DNA of 64,000 bases, taken from positions 124,001 to 188,000 of the forward strand of contig NZ_WKKH01000004.1 of the NCBI RefSeq assembly GCF_009674725.1, given 5' to 3'. Of the stretch, positions 8,515-17,675 are shown in pieces (position 1 is the first letter of the stretch; each line of letters starts with the position of its first letter). The translations under genes and the position numbers were made by a program. The notes beneath the pieces were generated by a model that worked only from the letters and a program-made list of their open reading frames with translations, did not search any database and had not been told where the DNA came from. Source of the stretch: Pedobacter petrophilus. GTDB lineage: Bacteria; Bacteroidota; Bacteroidia; Sphingobacteriales; Sphingobacteriaceae.

Positions 8515-9663
8515 TTAGGCTAATGCATTTTGCTTCACCACCATTTTAACTTTTTCTATTACATAATCTAACTCTTCTTTAGTCGTGTATTTGCTAAAAG
8601 AAAAACGAACGGAAGGGCGATTAGGATCAGCATTTATTCCGTTTAGAACATGCGAGCCGATGTTTGAACCGGAAGAGCAGGCGCTACCGCCAGAGGCACA
8701 AATACCATTTATATCCAGGTTAAACAATAACATATCTGCCATATCCATTTCAGGGAAAGACACATTTAGCACTGTGTAAAGGCTTTTATCTGCATCGGTT
8801 TCACCGTTAAAGGCAATCCCAGGAATTTCCGCAATAAGTTGATCTTTTAAATAATCTTTTAAAGACTGAATATAGTTTTTGTGCTCTTCCATTTCTGCAT
8901 AAGCAATTTCCAATGCTTTTGCCAAACCTACTATTCCATAAACATTCTCTGTTCCCCCACGCATGTTGCGTTCCTGTGCGCCACCATAAATCATTGGTGG
9001 AATTTTCACACTACTGTTCACATATAAGAACCCGACACCTTTAGGACCATGAAGTTTGTGTGCTGCACAAACAATAAAGTGGGCTTTCAACTGGCGGACA
9101 TTGTGAACATAATGCCCCATCGTTTGAACTGTATCTGCATGATAAATTGCATTGTATTTCTCGCAGATATCACCAACTTTAATCATATCAGTAAGCGTAC
9201 CCAGTTCGTTATTGGCATGCATCAATGAAACGAAAGTACGATCGTTGTTTTGCAACAGTTCCTCTAAGTGTGCATAATCAATATTCCCTTTTTCATCAAT
9301 ATTAACGAAACTAAGCTTATCTATCTCGCCATTTCTAAGCATTATATTTAAGGTTTGTTCTACCGCATGATGTTCTATTTTAGAGGTAATGGCATGTTTA
9401 ATTCCATAGGCAGAAATGCCGCAACGAATCGCGGTATTATCAGCCTCTGTGCCACCTGATGTAAAAAAAATTTCTGACGGCGAGGCACCTAAAAGATTAG
9501 CAACACTCTTACGGGCTTTTTCAACCAAAGTTCGCACCTCACGTCCAAGCGCATGAATTGCAGAAGGATTACCAAAATAGTTTTCCATCACGTTGCTCAT
9601 TTCCGCAATTACTTCTTTATCTAACGGTGTTGTAGCTGCATTATCTAAATAAACCCTTTTCAT
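8515..9663 (-). CDS. Cysteine desulfurase (IscS/NifS family)
   Basis: PLP enzyme that removes sulfur from cysteine, giving alanine and a persulfide for Fe-S clusters and thio-modified tRNA. 382 aa, starting MKRVYLDNAATTPLD. PLP Lys is K203 in AAHKLHGPKG; the mobile-loop catalytic Cys is C329 in SACSSGSN; TSGGTEADN and HADTVQTMG are other fold signatures. No iscU or iscA neighbours; iscX and a [2Fe-2S] ferredoxin lie 40 kb away. Whether it serves the Isc system or tRNA thiolation is not settled by context. An 84-bp gap separates it from glmM upstream. Confidence 0.9.
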   Translation of the reverse strand: MKRVYLDNAATTPLDKEVIAEMSNVMENYFGNPSAIHALGREVRTLVEKARKSVANLLGASPSEIFFTSGGTEADNTAIRCGISAYGIKHAITSKIEHHAVEQTLNIMLRNGEIDKLSFVNIDEKGNIDYAHLEELLQNNDRTFVSLMHANNELGTLTDMIKVGDICEKYNAIYHADTVQTMGHYVHNVRQLKAHFIVCAAHKLHGPKGVGFLYVNSSVKIPPMIYGGAQERNMRGGTENVYGIVGLAKALEIAYAEMEEHKNYIQSLKDYLKDQLIAEIPGIAFNGETDADKSLYTVLNVSFPEMDMADMLLFNLDINGICASGGSACSSGSNIGSHVLNGINADPNRPSVRFSFSKYTTKEELDYVIEKVKMVVKQNALA

Positions 9664-9747
9664 ATGTGTTCTGACGATTTAAATGATTTCACCTGGGATG
9701 ATAACCTCATTATTAATTTTATTCTATCTTTTGGAGCAATCTGAGTT

Positions 9748-11133
9748 TTACAAATGCAATATTTCTTTTATATCGGAAATGATCTTATTTGCGAGGCTTT
9801 CTGCTACGGTTTCATTTTCCGCCTCACTGTAAATCCGGATAATAGGCTCCGTATTTGAGCGTCTCAAATGTACCCATGTTTTATCAAATTCAATCTTTAA
9901 TCCATCTATTGTACTATGTGGCTGTCTTTGATACTTTTCTTCCACTTGCTTTAACAGATTATCGATATCCATTTCTGGCGTAAGCGTAATTTTGTTTTTT
10001 GAAATATAGTATTGCGGATAGCTACCTCTTAATACCGAAATCGACTTACCAAATTTTGCCAAATGCGTTAAAAACAACGCAATCCCAACCAGTGCATCTC
10101 TGCCATAATGAGATTCCGGATAGATGATACCACCATTCCCTTCGCCACCAATGATGGCATTGCTTTCCTTCATTTTATTTACCACGTTCACCTCTCCTAC
10201 TGCAGAAGCATGATATTCAACACCTGCTTTTTCAGTAACATCACGGAGTGCACGGGTAGATGATAAATTGGAAACCGTGTTTCCGGGCGTGTTTTTTAAT
10301 ACATAATCGGCTACGGCAACCAGCGTATACTCTTCTCCAAACATGCTGCCATCTTCATTTACAAAGCATAAACGATCTACATCAGGATCTACGACAATGC
10401 CCAGATCTGCATTCTGCTTTTGCACTTCTTTTGAAATAGCACCCAGATTTTCTGGTAAAGGCTCTGGATTATGCGGAAAATGGCCATCTGGTGTGCAATA
10501 TAATTCAGTAATCCTTTTAACTCCCAATGCTTTTAACAAAGCCGGAATAAAAATACCTCCGGTAGAGTTAACACAATCAATAACGATTTTGAAATCTGCG
10601 TTCTTAATGGCTTCAACATCTACTAAGGGCAAGGCTAATACCTTATCTATATGTTTTTGAAGGTAAGTATCATTGTTAATTACTCTCCCTAATTTATCTA
10701 CATCGGCAAACTCAAATGCCGCATTTTCGGCAAGGTCTAAAACCTCTTTGCCATCAGCATCGCTGATAAACTCTCCATCTGCATTAAGCAACTTTAAAGC
10801 GTTCCACTGTTTAGGATTATGGCTTGCAGTTAAAATGATCCCGCCACCTGCGTTTTCCTCTGGTACTGCAATTTCTACAGTGGGTGTAGTGGATAAACCT
10901 AAATCAATTACTTCGATACCAAGTCCCTGCAAGGTGCCAATTACCAAATGGTTAACCATTTCGCCGGAAATACGGGCATCGCGACCTAAAACAATTCTTT
11001 TAATTCCTGTTTTCTGAACAACCCAACTTCCAAAGGCAGCAGTAAATTTCACTATGTCAATTGGCGTTAAGCCATTTCCTGCCTGTCCGCCTATTGTTCC
11101 CCTTATTCCCGAAATTGATTTTATTAAAGTCAC
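9748..11133 (-). CDS. glmM: Phosphoglucosamine mutase (phosphohexomutase family)
   Basis: Interconverts glucosamine-6-phosphate and glucosamine-1-phosphate on the way to UDP-GlcNAc for cell wall and LPS. 461 aa. The phosphoserine loop is TASHNPKQWNALKLL, the metal loop is DPDVDR, the sugar loop is GGEGNGGIIYP and the phosphate-binding loop is RRSNTEPIIRIYSEA. The start is GTG at 11133 (MTLIKSISGIRGTIGG): the codon before it is a stop and the N-terminus matches the family, so GTG is a firm choice. Phosphomannomutase is the main alternative; the SISGIRGTIGG opening favours GlmM as annotated in Bacteroidota. Confidence 0.85.
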   Translation of the reverse strand: MTLIKSISGIRGTIGGQAGNGLTPIDIVKFTAAFGSWVVQKTGIKRIVLGRDARISGEMVNHLVIGTLQGLGIEVIDLGLSTTPTVEIAVPEENAGGGIILTASHNPKQWNALKLLNADGEFISDADGKEVLDLAENAAFEFADVDKLGRVINNDTYLQKHIDKVLALPLVDVEAIKNADFKIVIDCVNSTGGIFIPALLKALGVKRITELYCTPDGHFPHNPEPLPENLGAISKEVQKQNADLGIVVDPDVDRLCFVNEDGSMFGEEYTLVAVADYVLKNTPGNTVSNLSSTRALRDVTEKAGVEYHASAVGEVNVVNKMKESNAIIGGEGNGGIIYPESHYGRDALVGIALFLTHLAKFGKSISVLRGSYPQYYISKNKITLTPEMDIDNLLKQVEEKYQRQPHSTIDGLKIEFDKTWVHLRRSNTEPIIRIYSEAENETVAESLANKIISDIKEILHL

Positions 11134-11523
11134 TTATTATATTTAATGATAAGCATCAAAAATAAGAAAAAAAACAAGATGACAGCCAATTAACCGCCCC
11201 TCACTGATGTTAATTTACATTTAATTTATATCTATTTATATGAGGTATCTAATAGAAGTGAACGATCAGGTTTTGCCAGTCCGCTGTGATATCAAGATGT
11301 TGACAATGAGTATTTATTTAAGCGCTCAATATATTGCAATATTGTTGCATAAAAACGTTATACTCGTACTGATACAACGGTAAAATCTTATATTTGCGCA
11401 AATTTGGTTATTTTAACGGTTGCTCAAAGAATATTAATACAGCTTCGGCTTTGCATTTAATGTTCGGCGTTTAATCCAATTTTATCTAAGTTTGCAACTT
11501 TTTAAAATACAAACAGTTTTTTT
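11134..11523. other. Divergent promoter region glmM / methyltransferase operon
   Basis: 390 bp without a gene. Right part carries TATATTTG (11389-11396) and TTCGG-N19-TAAGTTTG (11463-11494), both -7-like on the plus strand. Nothing else identified. Confidence 0.5.
11463..11494 (+). promoter_or_regulatory. Candidate promoter of the methyltransferase-PAP2-ZIP operon
   Basis: TTCGG, 19 nt, TAAGTTTG, 30 nt before the ATG at 11524. The same arrangement (TTCGG-N20-TAAGTTTG, with TTATC before the -7 box in both) precedes the ABC exporter at 20492. Confidence 0.5.
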
Positions 11524-12255
11524 ATGCAACGCAAATGGTTTCAATATTGGTTTAATTCGCCATATTATCATATTCTTTATCAACAGAGAAATGATGCTGA
11601 AGCCGAATTCTTCATTGACAGGCTAACGGAATTTCTCCATCCGGATACTGATTCGAAAATGCTTGATATTGCCTGTGGAAAAGGCAGACATTCCATTTAC
11701 CTGAATAAAAAAGGCTTTGATGTTACCGGAATTGATCTATCAGAACAAAGCATTAAATATGCGCGGCAATTTGAAAATAGTAAGCTTCATTTTCTCGTGC
11801 ATGATATGCGGAAGCTTTTCTATATTAATTATTATAATGTTGCTTTAAATCTTTTTACCAGTTTTGGTTATTTTGATACAGAGAAAGAGCACGTTAATGC
11901 ATTGAAGACGTTTAGAAAATGTCTTAAAGCTGATGGTGTTTTAGTGATTGATTACTTTAACACGGGCAAAATTATCAGGAACCTTAATTCTTGCGAAGTA
12001 AAGTCTCTGGACGGAATCACATTCAACATTACCAAAAATGTAGTTGAGGGAAAAATCATTAAAAAAATTAATTTCGACGACAAGGGCAAAATCTATAATT
12101 TCGAAGAGCGTGTACAAGCCTTTAGTTTTGCAGACTTTGAGCGCATGATGACAAAAGCAGGAATGACCATCCATAAATCATTTGGAAATTATGAGCTGGA
12201 AGATTTCGATGAATGTACATCAGACAGGTTAATTCTAATTTGTAAGAAAGCATGA
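11524..12255 (+). CDS. Class I SAM-dependent methyltransferase
   Basis: Predicted small-molecule or protein methyltransferase of 243 aa. Motif I is MLDIACGKGRHSIYL (about residues 47-61), followed by the acidic motif II in FDVTGIDLSEQSI and the VALNLFTSFGYFD motif IV region. The N-terminal WFQYWFNSPYYHILYQQRNDAEAEFFIDRL is a recognisable lead-in of a Bacteroidota methyltransferase group. No target is known. It is first of three tightly spaced plus-strand genes; its stop overlaps the next start by 4 nt (ATGA), which implies translational coupling to the PAP2 phosphatase. Confidence 0.8.
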   Translation: MQRKWFQYWFNSPYYHILYQQRNDAEAEFFIDRLTEFLHPDTDSKMLDIACGKGRHSIYLNKKGFDVTGIDLSEQSIKYARQFENSKLHFLVHDMRKLFYINYYNVALNLFTSFGYFDTEKEHVNALKTFRKCLKADGVLVIDYFNTGKIIRNLNSCEVKSLDGITFNITKNVVEGKIIKKINFDDKGKIYNFEERVQAFSFADFERMMTKAGMTIHKSFGNYELEDFDECTSDRLILICKKA

Positions 12256-12815
12256 TAGAAAGCATACAGCAATTTGACCTGGAATTGTTTCTCAAAATTC
12301 ACCGTGGACTTTCAAACGGATTTTTTGATTGGTTAATGCCGCTTATGCGGAACCGCTATTTCTGGTCACCGCTATATGCTTTTATCGTTATTTTTTGCAT
12401 TAAACAATATAGAAAACAAGGCTACTACATTATTGGGATGTTGCTGTTTACGTTTGCAGCTGGCGATACCATTTCTGCAAAAATCATTAAACCATTGGTT
12501 GCCAGGGTTCGTCCATGTAACGATTTTAATCTGACAAATTATATTATTCACCGTGTGCCTTGTGGAAGTGGCTTAAGCTTTCCATCGGCGCATGCCACCA
12601 ATCATTTTGCTATTGCTGTTTTTCTTATCGGCATTTTTTACAGCCGTTGGAAACCTATTCTACCAATCGGTATCTTCTGGGCATTTATTATCAGTTTTGC
12701 ACAGGTATACGTTGGTGTTCATTATCCGGTTGATGTTACCGCAGGCGCAATACTGGGAACGTTAATTGGGTTTATCTGTTCAAGAATGTTTAAAAAATTA
12801 CAACCTGATTTTTAA
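12252..12815 (+). CDS. PAP2-superfamily membrane phosphatase
   Basis: Membrane-embedded acid phosphatase, probably acting on lipid phosphates such as undecaprenyl pyrophosphate or phosphatidate. 187 aa, about five to six membrane helices. The three PAP2 signatures are in order: KPLVARVRPC (KxxxxxxRP), PSAHATNH (PSGH with Ala for Gly) and QVYVGVHYPVDV (SRxxxxxHxxxD region; the Ser-Arg pair appears as Ala-Gln here). The catalytic His pair is present. It overlaps the methyltransferase stop by 4 nt and is 3 nt from the ZIP gene. Confidence 0.85.
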   Translation: MIESIQQFDLELFLKIHRGLSNGFFDWLMPLMRNRYFWSPLYAFIVIFCIKQYRKQGYYIIGMLLFTFAAGDTISAKIIKPLVARVRPCNDFNLTNYIIHRVPCGSGLSFPSAHATNHFAIAVFLIGIFYSRWKPILPIGIFWAFIISFAQVYVGVHYPVDVTAGAILGTLIGFICSRMFKKLQPDF

Positions 12816-12818
12816 GCT

Positions 12819-13538
12819 ATGGAAATCTGGAAATTCTGCGTACTATTCTTTTGTGCCTTCCTTGGCGGAACCACAATATTCCTGGTGAAAAGTGATAAAT
12901 CTAAATTACTCAAACTGATTCTTTCTTTCAGTGGTGCCTATCTATTTGCCATTACCGTTTTACATTTAATCCCTGATGCCTTCAGCGGACCGGATAAAAG
13001 TGAAATTGGGATCTTTATTCTTGTAGGCTTTCTCTTGCAGGTATTTTTAGAGCAATTTTCTGAAGGAGTAGAGCATGGTCATATCCATAAACACCAAGAT
13101 GGGCATATATTTCCGTTTGGAATTATGATCAGCCTTTGCCTACATGCATTTTTAGAGGGAATGCCATTAGCGAAAGAACAGCACAATGAGTTAATTTTCG
13201 GCATATCATTGCACCACATTCCCGCTGCATTTGCGCTAGGCAGCATTTTGATGCAAAATCATTTCAAGAAAGGAAGCATCATTGTTTATCTGGCGGTTTT
13301 CGCCATTATGGCACCGCTTGGATTTTACGTTAGTCTTGGACTAAGTAATGGCAGTATTGGTGGTGTTGAAGCTTATTTCAACAAAATTATGGGCGTAGTT
13401 ATCGGGATTTTCCTTCATATTTCTACTACCATTTTATTTGAATCCAGCGCAGACCATAAAATTAACCTTCGTAAAATGATGGCTGTTTTACTGGGGATAG
13501 GTGTTGCATTGATTGGTTTTTTTGCAGGTCATCATTAG
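12819..13538 (+). CDS. ZIP family metal transporter
   Basis: Divalent metal uptake permease (Zn, Fe or Mn) of the inner membrane. 239 aa with about eight helices. Helices IV and V carry the metal-site His pattern HAFLEGMPL and HHIPAAFALG, and the cytoplasmic loop between helices III and IV is His-rich (HGHIHKHQDGH, about residues 87-97), as in ZIPs. TVLHLIPDAF in helix II is another family feature. Metal specificity cannot be read. Third gene of the methyltransferase-PAP2-ZIP unit. Confidence 0.88.
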   Translation: MEIWKFCVLFFCAFLGGTTIFLVKSDKSKLLKLILSFSGAYLFAITVLHLIPDAFSGPDKSEIGIFILVGFLLQVFLEQFSEGVEHGHIHKHQDGHIFPFGIMISLCLHAFLEGMPLAKEQHNELIFGISLHHIPAAFALGSILMQNHFKKGSIIVYLAVFAIMAPLGFYVSLGLSNGSIGGVEAYFNKIMGVVIGIFLHISTTILFESSADHKINLRKMMAVLLGIGVALIGFFAGHH

Positions 13539-13601
13539 CATGATGCCATTTAGCAAAAAAACCTTCGATAAGAAAATCTATAATTTTTGCTATCTTGCTG
13601 T

Positions 13602-14156
13602 ATGGATGAGATTGTAAATGAGCCTGCTGTAGCATACCAAAAGAGACGTTACACCGTTCACGAATACCTTGAAATGGAGAATGCTTCGCAAGAAAAGCAT
13701 GAATATTTTGAAGGCGAAATATTTCCACTTCAACGGGAGATTAGTACAACAGATACAAAATCAATGTCTGGCGCAGGTCTTAATCATAACTTCATCTTTT
13801 CAAACACTTTTGGTTTTCTTAGCAGTAAGTTATATGGGTCGAAGTGCATTCCCTTTGGGAGCGATATGAGAATGAACATCCCCGAAAACTCACTTTTCAC
13901 CTACCCCGATATCTCCATTTATTGCAACGACATTAAACACCTGGAAGAAGATGAGCATACGGCTCTTCTACCAACTGTGATCATTGAAATTCTTTCGCCA
14001 TCTACAAAAGATTATGACAGAGGTAATAAATTCAAGCTTTACCGGGACATTCCATCATTAAAGGAATATATTATGATCGATTCTACTGAAATTTTTATTG
14101 AAGCTTTTCACATCAACGAAAACGAAAATTGGGAATTAAAAGAATATAAAATGTAG
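13602..14156 (+). CDS. Uma2 family (DUF820) PD-(D/E)XK-like protein
   Basis: Restriction-endonuclease-like fold protein, common as many copies in cyanobacteria but usually rare in Bacteroidota; true activity of the family is unknown. 184 aa from ATG 13602 ([23 protein letters not shown]). Signature segments are [20 protein letters not shown] and the core [20 protein letters not shown] followed by EYIMID. A TTG at 13587 would add five residues and is less likely. It is 63 nt from the ZIP gene, so may be independently transcribed. No partner antitoxin or methylase is visible. Confidence 0.82.
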   Translation: MDEIVNEPAVAYQKRRYTVHEYLEMENASQEKHEYFEGEIFPLQREISTTDTKSMSGAGLNHNFIFSNTFGFLSSKLYGSKCIPFGSDMRMNIPENSLFTYPDISIYCNDIKHLEEDEHTALLPTVIIEILSPSTKDYDRGNKFKLYRDIPSLKEYIMIDSTEIFIEAFHINENENWELKEYKM

Positions 14157-14494
14157 ATGAAAGTTTAAATTTTTTCAGCTTGGGTTTTAACATTAAGCTG
14201 AAAGATATCTATCAGCATGTTAGATTGAAATAACGCGATAGAGCCCCTATTTTTTCTCTTTCTTTTTCCCGTATCCCCACGGGCAATGCTTACACTTATT
14301 TTTGCAACAGGAACCACGTTTTAGATGATAAGCTTCTGTAAAAACCATCAGGCCATCTTCGTTAAAATAAAAATCTTCGCCTTCTTTCATATTTAATTTT
14401 GAATGAGTGAATGATTGAATGCGTGAACAATTGAGTGTTGAATAAACTTAATGCTCAGCATTTGCTAATTTTGAAAAACCCGAAATCCTTTCAA
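14157..14494. other. Intergenic region around the DUF5522 gene
   Basis: Contains the 47-codon DUF5522 gene (14247-14390, minus). To its right, 14398-14450 is a low-complexity tract of GAATGA/GTGAAT-like words (GAATGAGTGAATGATTGAAT and continuing), similar to a tract at 62655-62665. Nothing else seen. Confidence 0.5.
14247..14390 (-). CDS. DUF5522 family small Cys-rich protein
   Basis: A 47-aa protein starting MKEGEDFYFNEDGLMVFTEA and continuing YHLKRGSCCKNKCKHCPWGY with a Lys-rich end. The Cys pattern CC-x3-C-x2-C after YHLKRG matches the DUF5522 family (RG-x-CC-x3-C-x-HCP), a short conserved bacterial protein probably binding a metal. Function unknown. It is easily missed because of its length; the start ATG at 14390 and stop TAG are clean and the family pattern is specific. 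Codons look native. Confidence 0.8.
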   Translation of the reverse strand: MKEGEDFYFNEDGLMVFTEAYHLKRGSCCKNKCKHCPWGYGKKKEKK

Positions 14495-15436
14495 TTAATT
14501 TAGTATTTTCACTTCCATCCGATCTTTATAATAGTCTTTCAGTTGGGTTCCATCTCCGTGTAAAGTCCAAACCTGTTGTGGCGCTACCTTTTCGATGGTC
14601 TCTAAAATCGCATTCCAATCTGCATGATCAGAAATATATAGTGAAATTCCATTCTGCTGCTGCAAATTTTTCCAGCCCGAAGCAAAAGCACGAACCACAT
14701 TAATAGCCTTATGGTAACTATGAAAAACCATTGGGGGAACAATATATACCTGATGCTCCTGAATATTTTTCATCACTTTTCGGTCGTACATTTTATAACT
14801 CCCTAATCTCATTCCATAATCTTCGTAAATTTTTACAAAAGGCATGATGCTGTGGTGAACCATCACATTTTTATCCGGACAATGTTGATTAAGCAATTGA
14901 ATAATTCGTTGACTCTTTCCTAATGCATAAGCACCGAGCATGATATTGGAATTGGTTTCATTCAACTTCTCAATTTCCACTATCGGTGATGGGTGTTTGG
15001 TATCCGGATTCGCAAAGGTGCTTTCTGTGATCAAAATATCAGCCTTTACAAATTCAAAAGGTTCACAGGTTTGATCTGGTTCAATTTTATAATCGCCGGT
15101 GTAAAGATATTTTATCCCCTGATACTCCATTAATACCTGTGCAGAGCCTAAAATATGGCCCGCAGAATAAAAAGTGATGGACACATCATTTATTTTAAAA
15201 GACTGATGATATGATTTAATATGAAAATCAACCGCTGCAAACTTCCGGTAACGGTGTTTCATAAAAGATTCGGTAGCAGCAGTACAATATACATTCTGAC
15301 TTCCTCCAATGGCATGATCTCCATGCGCATGAGAAACGACAGCTTCCGTTACCGGCTGTTGCGGATCTAAATAGAAATCGCCGTAAACACAATATAAACC
15401 AGTAGGTGTGATGGTGATAAAGTCGTCTAAAATCAT
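14495..15436 (-). CDS. MBL-fold DNA/RNA exonuclease, ligase-associated exonuclease type
   Basis: Beta-CASP/MBL nuclease of 313 aa. The N-terminus (ITPTGLYCVYGDFYLDPQQP) and HAHGDHAIGG are characteristic of the exonuclease usually encoded with an ATP-dependent DNA ligase and a DEXH helicase. Later metal residues are in YSAGHILGSAQVL, YTGDYK and the final LHGDGTQL. Here no ligase or helicase adjoins it, so its role in a ligase-linked repair module is inferred only from family. It is 85 nt downstream of coaE on the same strand. Confidence 0.8.
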   Translation of the reverse strand: MILDDFITITPTGLYCVYGDFYLDPQQPVTEAVVSHAHGDHAIGGSQNVYCTAATESFMKHRYRKFAAVDFHIKSYHQSFKINDVSITFYSAGHILGSAQVLMEYQGIKYLYTGDYKIEPDQTCEPFEFVKADILITESTFANPDTKHPSPIVEIEKLNETNSNIMLGAYALGKSQRIIQLLNQHCPDKNVMVHHSIMPFVKIYEDYGMRLGSYKMYDRKVMKNIQEHQVYIVPPMVFHSYHKAINVVRAFASGWKNLQQQNGISLYISDHADWNAILETIEKVAPQQVWTLHGDGTQLKDYYKDRMEVKILN

Positions 15437-15521
15437 GATGAGTATTTCGTGGATTTGAGGTTTAGGAAAAATCTAAACGAGCGAAACGTTTGGCTATGAA
15501 TTGATAAATGTAGATTAGTAA

Positions 15522-16130
15522 TTACAACTGAATATTGCCTGCAGCAAAAAGAAACTGCTGATGCAATACTAAAACCTGCTCAATAATAGAATGTTGTTCA
15601 TCATTTGTAATAAAATGATTGGCCATTTTGGCTTTAGCTTCATCAGTCATTTGCTTATCCATTCTGGCATTCACCTGCTCTGCAGAAACCTGATCGCGAT
15701 GCATCACTCTCGCTAGCTTCAAATTCAATGGTGCAGTTACGAGAATAGATGTATCGCACATTTTATAAGAACCGCTTTCAAACAAAAGCGCGGCTTCTTT
15801 GAGTGTATAAGGCACTGTAGGATCAACTTGCTTTTCCCACTCCCCGAATGCCCTAAATACAGCCGGGTGAACCAATGCATTTAATTTAGCAAGTTCTGCT
15901 TCGTTGTTAAAAACGATTCCAGCCAGGTGTTTATTGTTCAGTTTACCATCAGAAGCATAACTTTCCACGCCAAAAGCTGATCGTACGCCATCAACCAGCA
16001 ACTGATCTGTTACCATAATTTGTTTAGCCACAGTATCAGCATAAAATACCGGAATACCTAAAACTTCAAAAACTTTGCACACAGTTGTTTTGCCACTGCC
16101 TATTCCACCTGTAATACCTACTTTATACAT
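15522..16130 (-). CDS. coaE: Dephospho-CoA kinase
   Basis: Last step of CoA synthesis: ATP-dependent phosphorylation of dephospho-CoA. 202 aa. P-loop GITGGIGSGKTTVCK at residues 5-19, then FYADTVAKQIM (substrate Asp) and the ALLFESGSYKMCD and VMHRDQ segments. The start overlaps the stop of the YbbR-domain gene by one base, giving a coupled pair. The gene order YbbR-coaE downstream of nusB-yajC is common in Bacteroidota. Confidence 0.93.
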   Translation of the reverse strand: MYKVGITGGIGSGKTTVCKVFEVLGIPVFYADTVAKQIMVTDQLLVDGVRSAFGVESYASDGKLNNKHLAGIVFNNEAELAKLNALVHPAVFRAFGEWEKQVDPTVPYTLKEAALLFESGSYKMCDTSILVTAPLNLKLARVMHRDQVSAEQVNARMDKQMTDEAKAKMANHFITNDEQHSIIEQVLVLHQQFLFAAGNIQL

Positions 16131-17077
16131 TATTTTTCTACTACAAAATCTACTTTTGATGGATTAACGTTGATCAGTTTACAGTAATCGGGGAACTCTG
16201 TAATCTTAACCGTAAACTGCTTATGTGCCAAATCCCTCCATTCGCTTACATCTACGGTTGCAGTGATAAAATTTTCATTTATCTGGCTATAATTACCTAA
16301 CGCAACTAAAAATGTAACCTTAACTTTTTTCGGATACAGCTTAATGCTGTTGTAATTCTTATTGTTGATCACCTTCAAGGGCACTTCAATCGTCTTTTCG
16401 GTAAACTCATCAACGGGCAGCTTCACCTCCACCGATGAGGGGAAGATGCTTACATTTTTGTGAATGCTATGCTGTAAACCTATCCGAACGGTTGTACTGC
16501 CTTGAATTTTACTTAATTTTAAAGTATCAGTTGGCCAGAAAGTAATTTTATTCAACTCTTCAGCAGGTCCGGCTACCTTTACATATTTTGGATTCAGGAT
16601 GATATCACTGGATATTCCATATTGGCTGATAAAATCCAGTTTACTCACCAGATTAATAGGAACCTTTTTCACTGTTCTCTTGGTGAAATCAAAGTACAAC
16701 GTATCGGGTTTCACAGATATAACTTTCTGTGTGCTTTCGAGCTGCCTGTTTACATTATACAACTGATCTGAAAACGTAATAAAATCTTTTGTATTGAGCT
16801 GACTAAGGCTCACTGATATGGAGGTCGGGCTAATCCGCAGACGTGAAAATATTAATTGCCAGCCCGTTCCCTCTACCTGCAAATCTACTGTATCTGACTG
16901 TAATGGATAAAATGCCCGGCGGGTGGGCGCATTTTTAAAAACCAAAACTGTTTTTGCGTTATAAATATATTTATTGTTCAATGCCATAAAAAGCCATGCT
17001 GCAATTGCCAGAAACAAACAGGCCAAGAGTGTAAACACACGTCTTTTTTCTATTTGGGTTAATCTAATAAAAGGCAT
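16130..17077 (-). CDS. YbbR-like domain protein, membrane anchored
   Basis: 315 aa with one N-terminal membrane helix (about residues 14-32, VFTLLACLFLAIAAWLFMA) and an exported part of repeated beta-rich YbbR units (for example SVSLSQL and VPINLVSKLDF). In Firmicutes a YbbR protein (CdaR) regulates the diadenylate cyclase; here no cyclase gene is adjacent and this link is not supported. Function is open. It is co-transcribed with coaE (1-nt overlap) and follows yajC across a terminator. Confidence 0.75.
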   Translation of the reverse strand: MPFIRLTQIEKRRVFTLLACLFLAIAAWLFMALNNKYIYNAKTVLVFKNAPTRRAFYPLQSDTVDLQVEGTGWQLIFSRLRISPTSISVSLSQLNTKDFITFSDQLYNVNRQLESTQKVISVKPDTLYFDFTKRTVKKVPINLVSKLDFISQYGISSDIILNPKYVKVAGPAEELNKITFWPTDTLKLSKIQGSTTVRIGLQHSIHKNVSIFPSSVEVKLPVDEFTEKTIEVPLKVINNKNYNSIKLYPKKVKVTFLVALGNYSQINENFITATVDVSEWRDLAHKQFTVKITEFPDYCKLINVNPSKVDFVVEK

Positions 17078-17250
17078 ATTTTATGATCTAATTGACTATC
17101 GATGCGAAACCGTTTATAACACTATCGCCAAATGTAGTAAAACTAAACAGGTGCTCAAATAGAAATAATGCAAAGAAGTAAAGAAATTGCTCAGCCTGAT
17201 GTTTAATTTTCCTGCCGCACTTCACCTAATAGTATTCAAATTAAAACACA

Positions 17251-17282
17251 GAAAGCCGTCGCTCTGGTGAACAACGGCTTTC
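17251..17282 (-). terminator. Terminator after yajC
   Basis: GAAAGCCGT pairs with ACGGCTTTC (9 bp) around 14 nt; on the minus strand it is followed by TGTGTTTTAATTT. It separates the yajC unit from YbbR-coaE. Confidence 0.8.
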
Positions 17283-17300
17283 CATACTGATATAAGTATT

Positions 17301-17621
17301 TTAGACTTTTGCAGGTACAGTTACTGCTTTTGTTGCATCTAAAGAAACAGCTGATTTGTCAAAACGAATTTTAACGCCACCTTCAACTTCAATTAAGAAA
17401 GTTGTTTCATTCATATCTGCTATACGACCATGGATACCAGCTGTGGTAATGATTTTATCACCTTTTTTTAATTCGGCTACTAATTTTTTATGCTCTTTAG
17501 CTTTTTTAACCTGCGGGCGAATCATGAAAAAGTAGAAAACTACCATAATTAATACCATTGGTACGATAGTAGTTAGCATATTGCCTCCGCCTGCTGCCTG
17601 TAAAATTACTGTTGATGTCAT
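17301..17621 (-). CDS. yajC: Preprotein translocase accessory subunit YajC
   Basis: Small inner-membrane partner of SecDF in protein export. 106 aa: a single helix at about 18-36 (TIVPMVLIMVVFYFFMIRP) with the YFFMIRPQ-KK signature, then a soluble part with LKKGDKIITTAGIHGRI. It lies 54 nt downstream of the DUF1573 gene in the nusB cluster, the usual order in this phylum. Confidence 0.95.
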   Translation of the reverse strand: MTSTVILQAAGGGNMLTTIVPMVLIMVVFYFFMIRPQVKKAKEHKKLVAELKKGDKIITTAGIHGRIADMNETTFLIEVEGGVKIRFDKSAVSLDATKAVTVPAKV

Positions 17622-17675
17622 TTCTTATTTATTTGATTTGTATATTAACTTTTAATCGGCCAAATGGCGTTTATT

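Noticed and set aside
13602..14156. Uma2 protein as part of a restriction-modification or toxin system
   Set aside because: No methylase, antitoxin or mobility gene beside it; single Uma2 copies are common strays.
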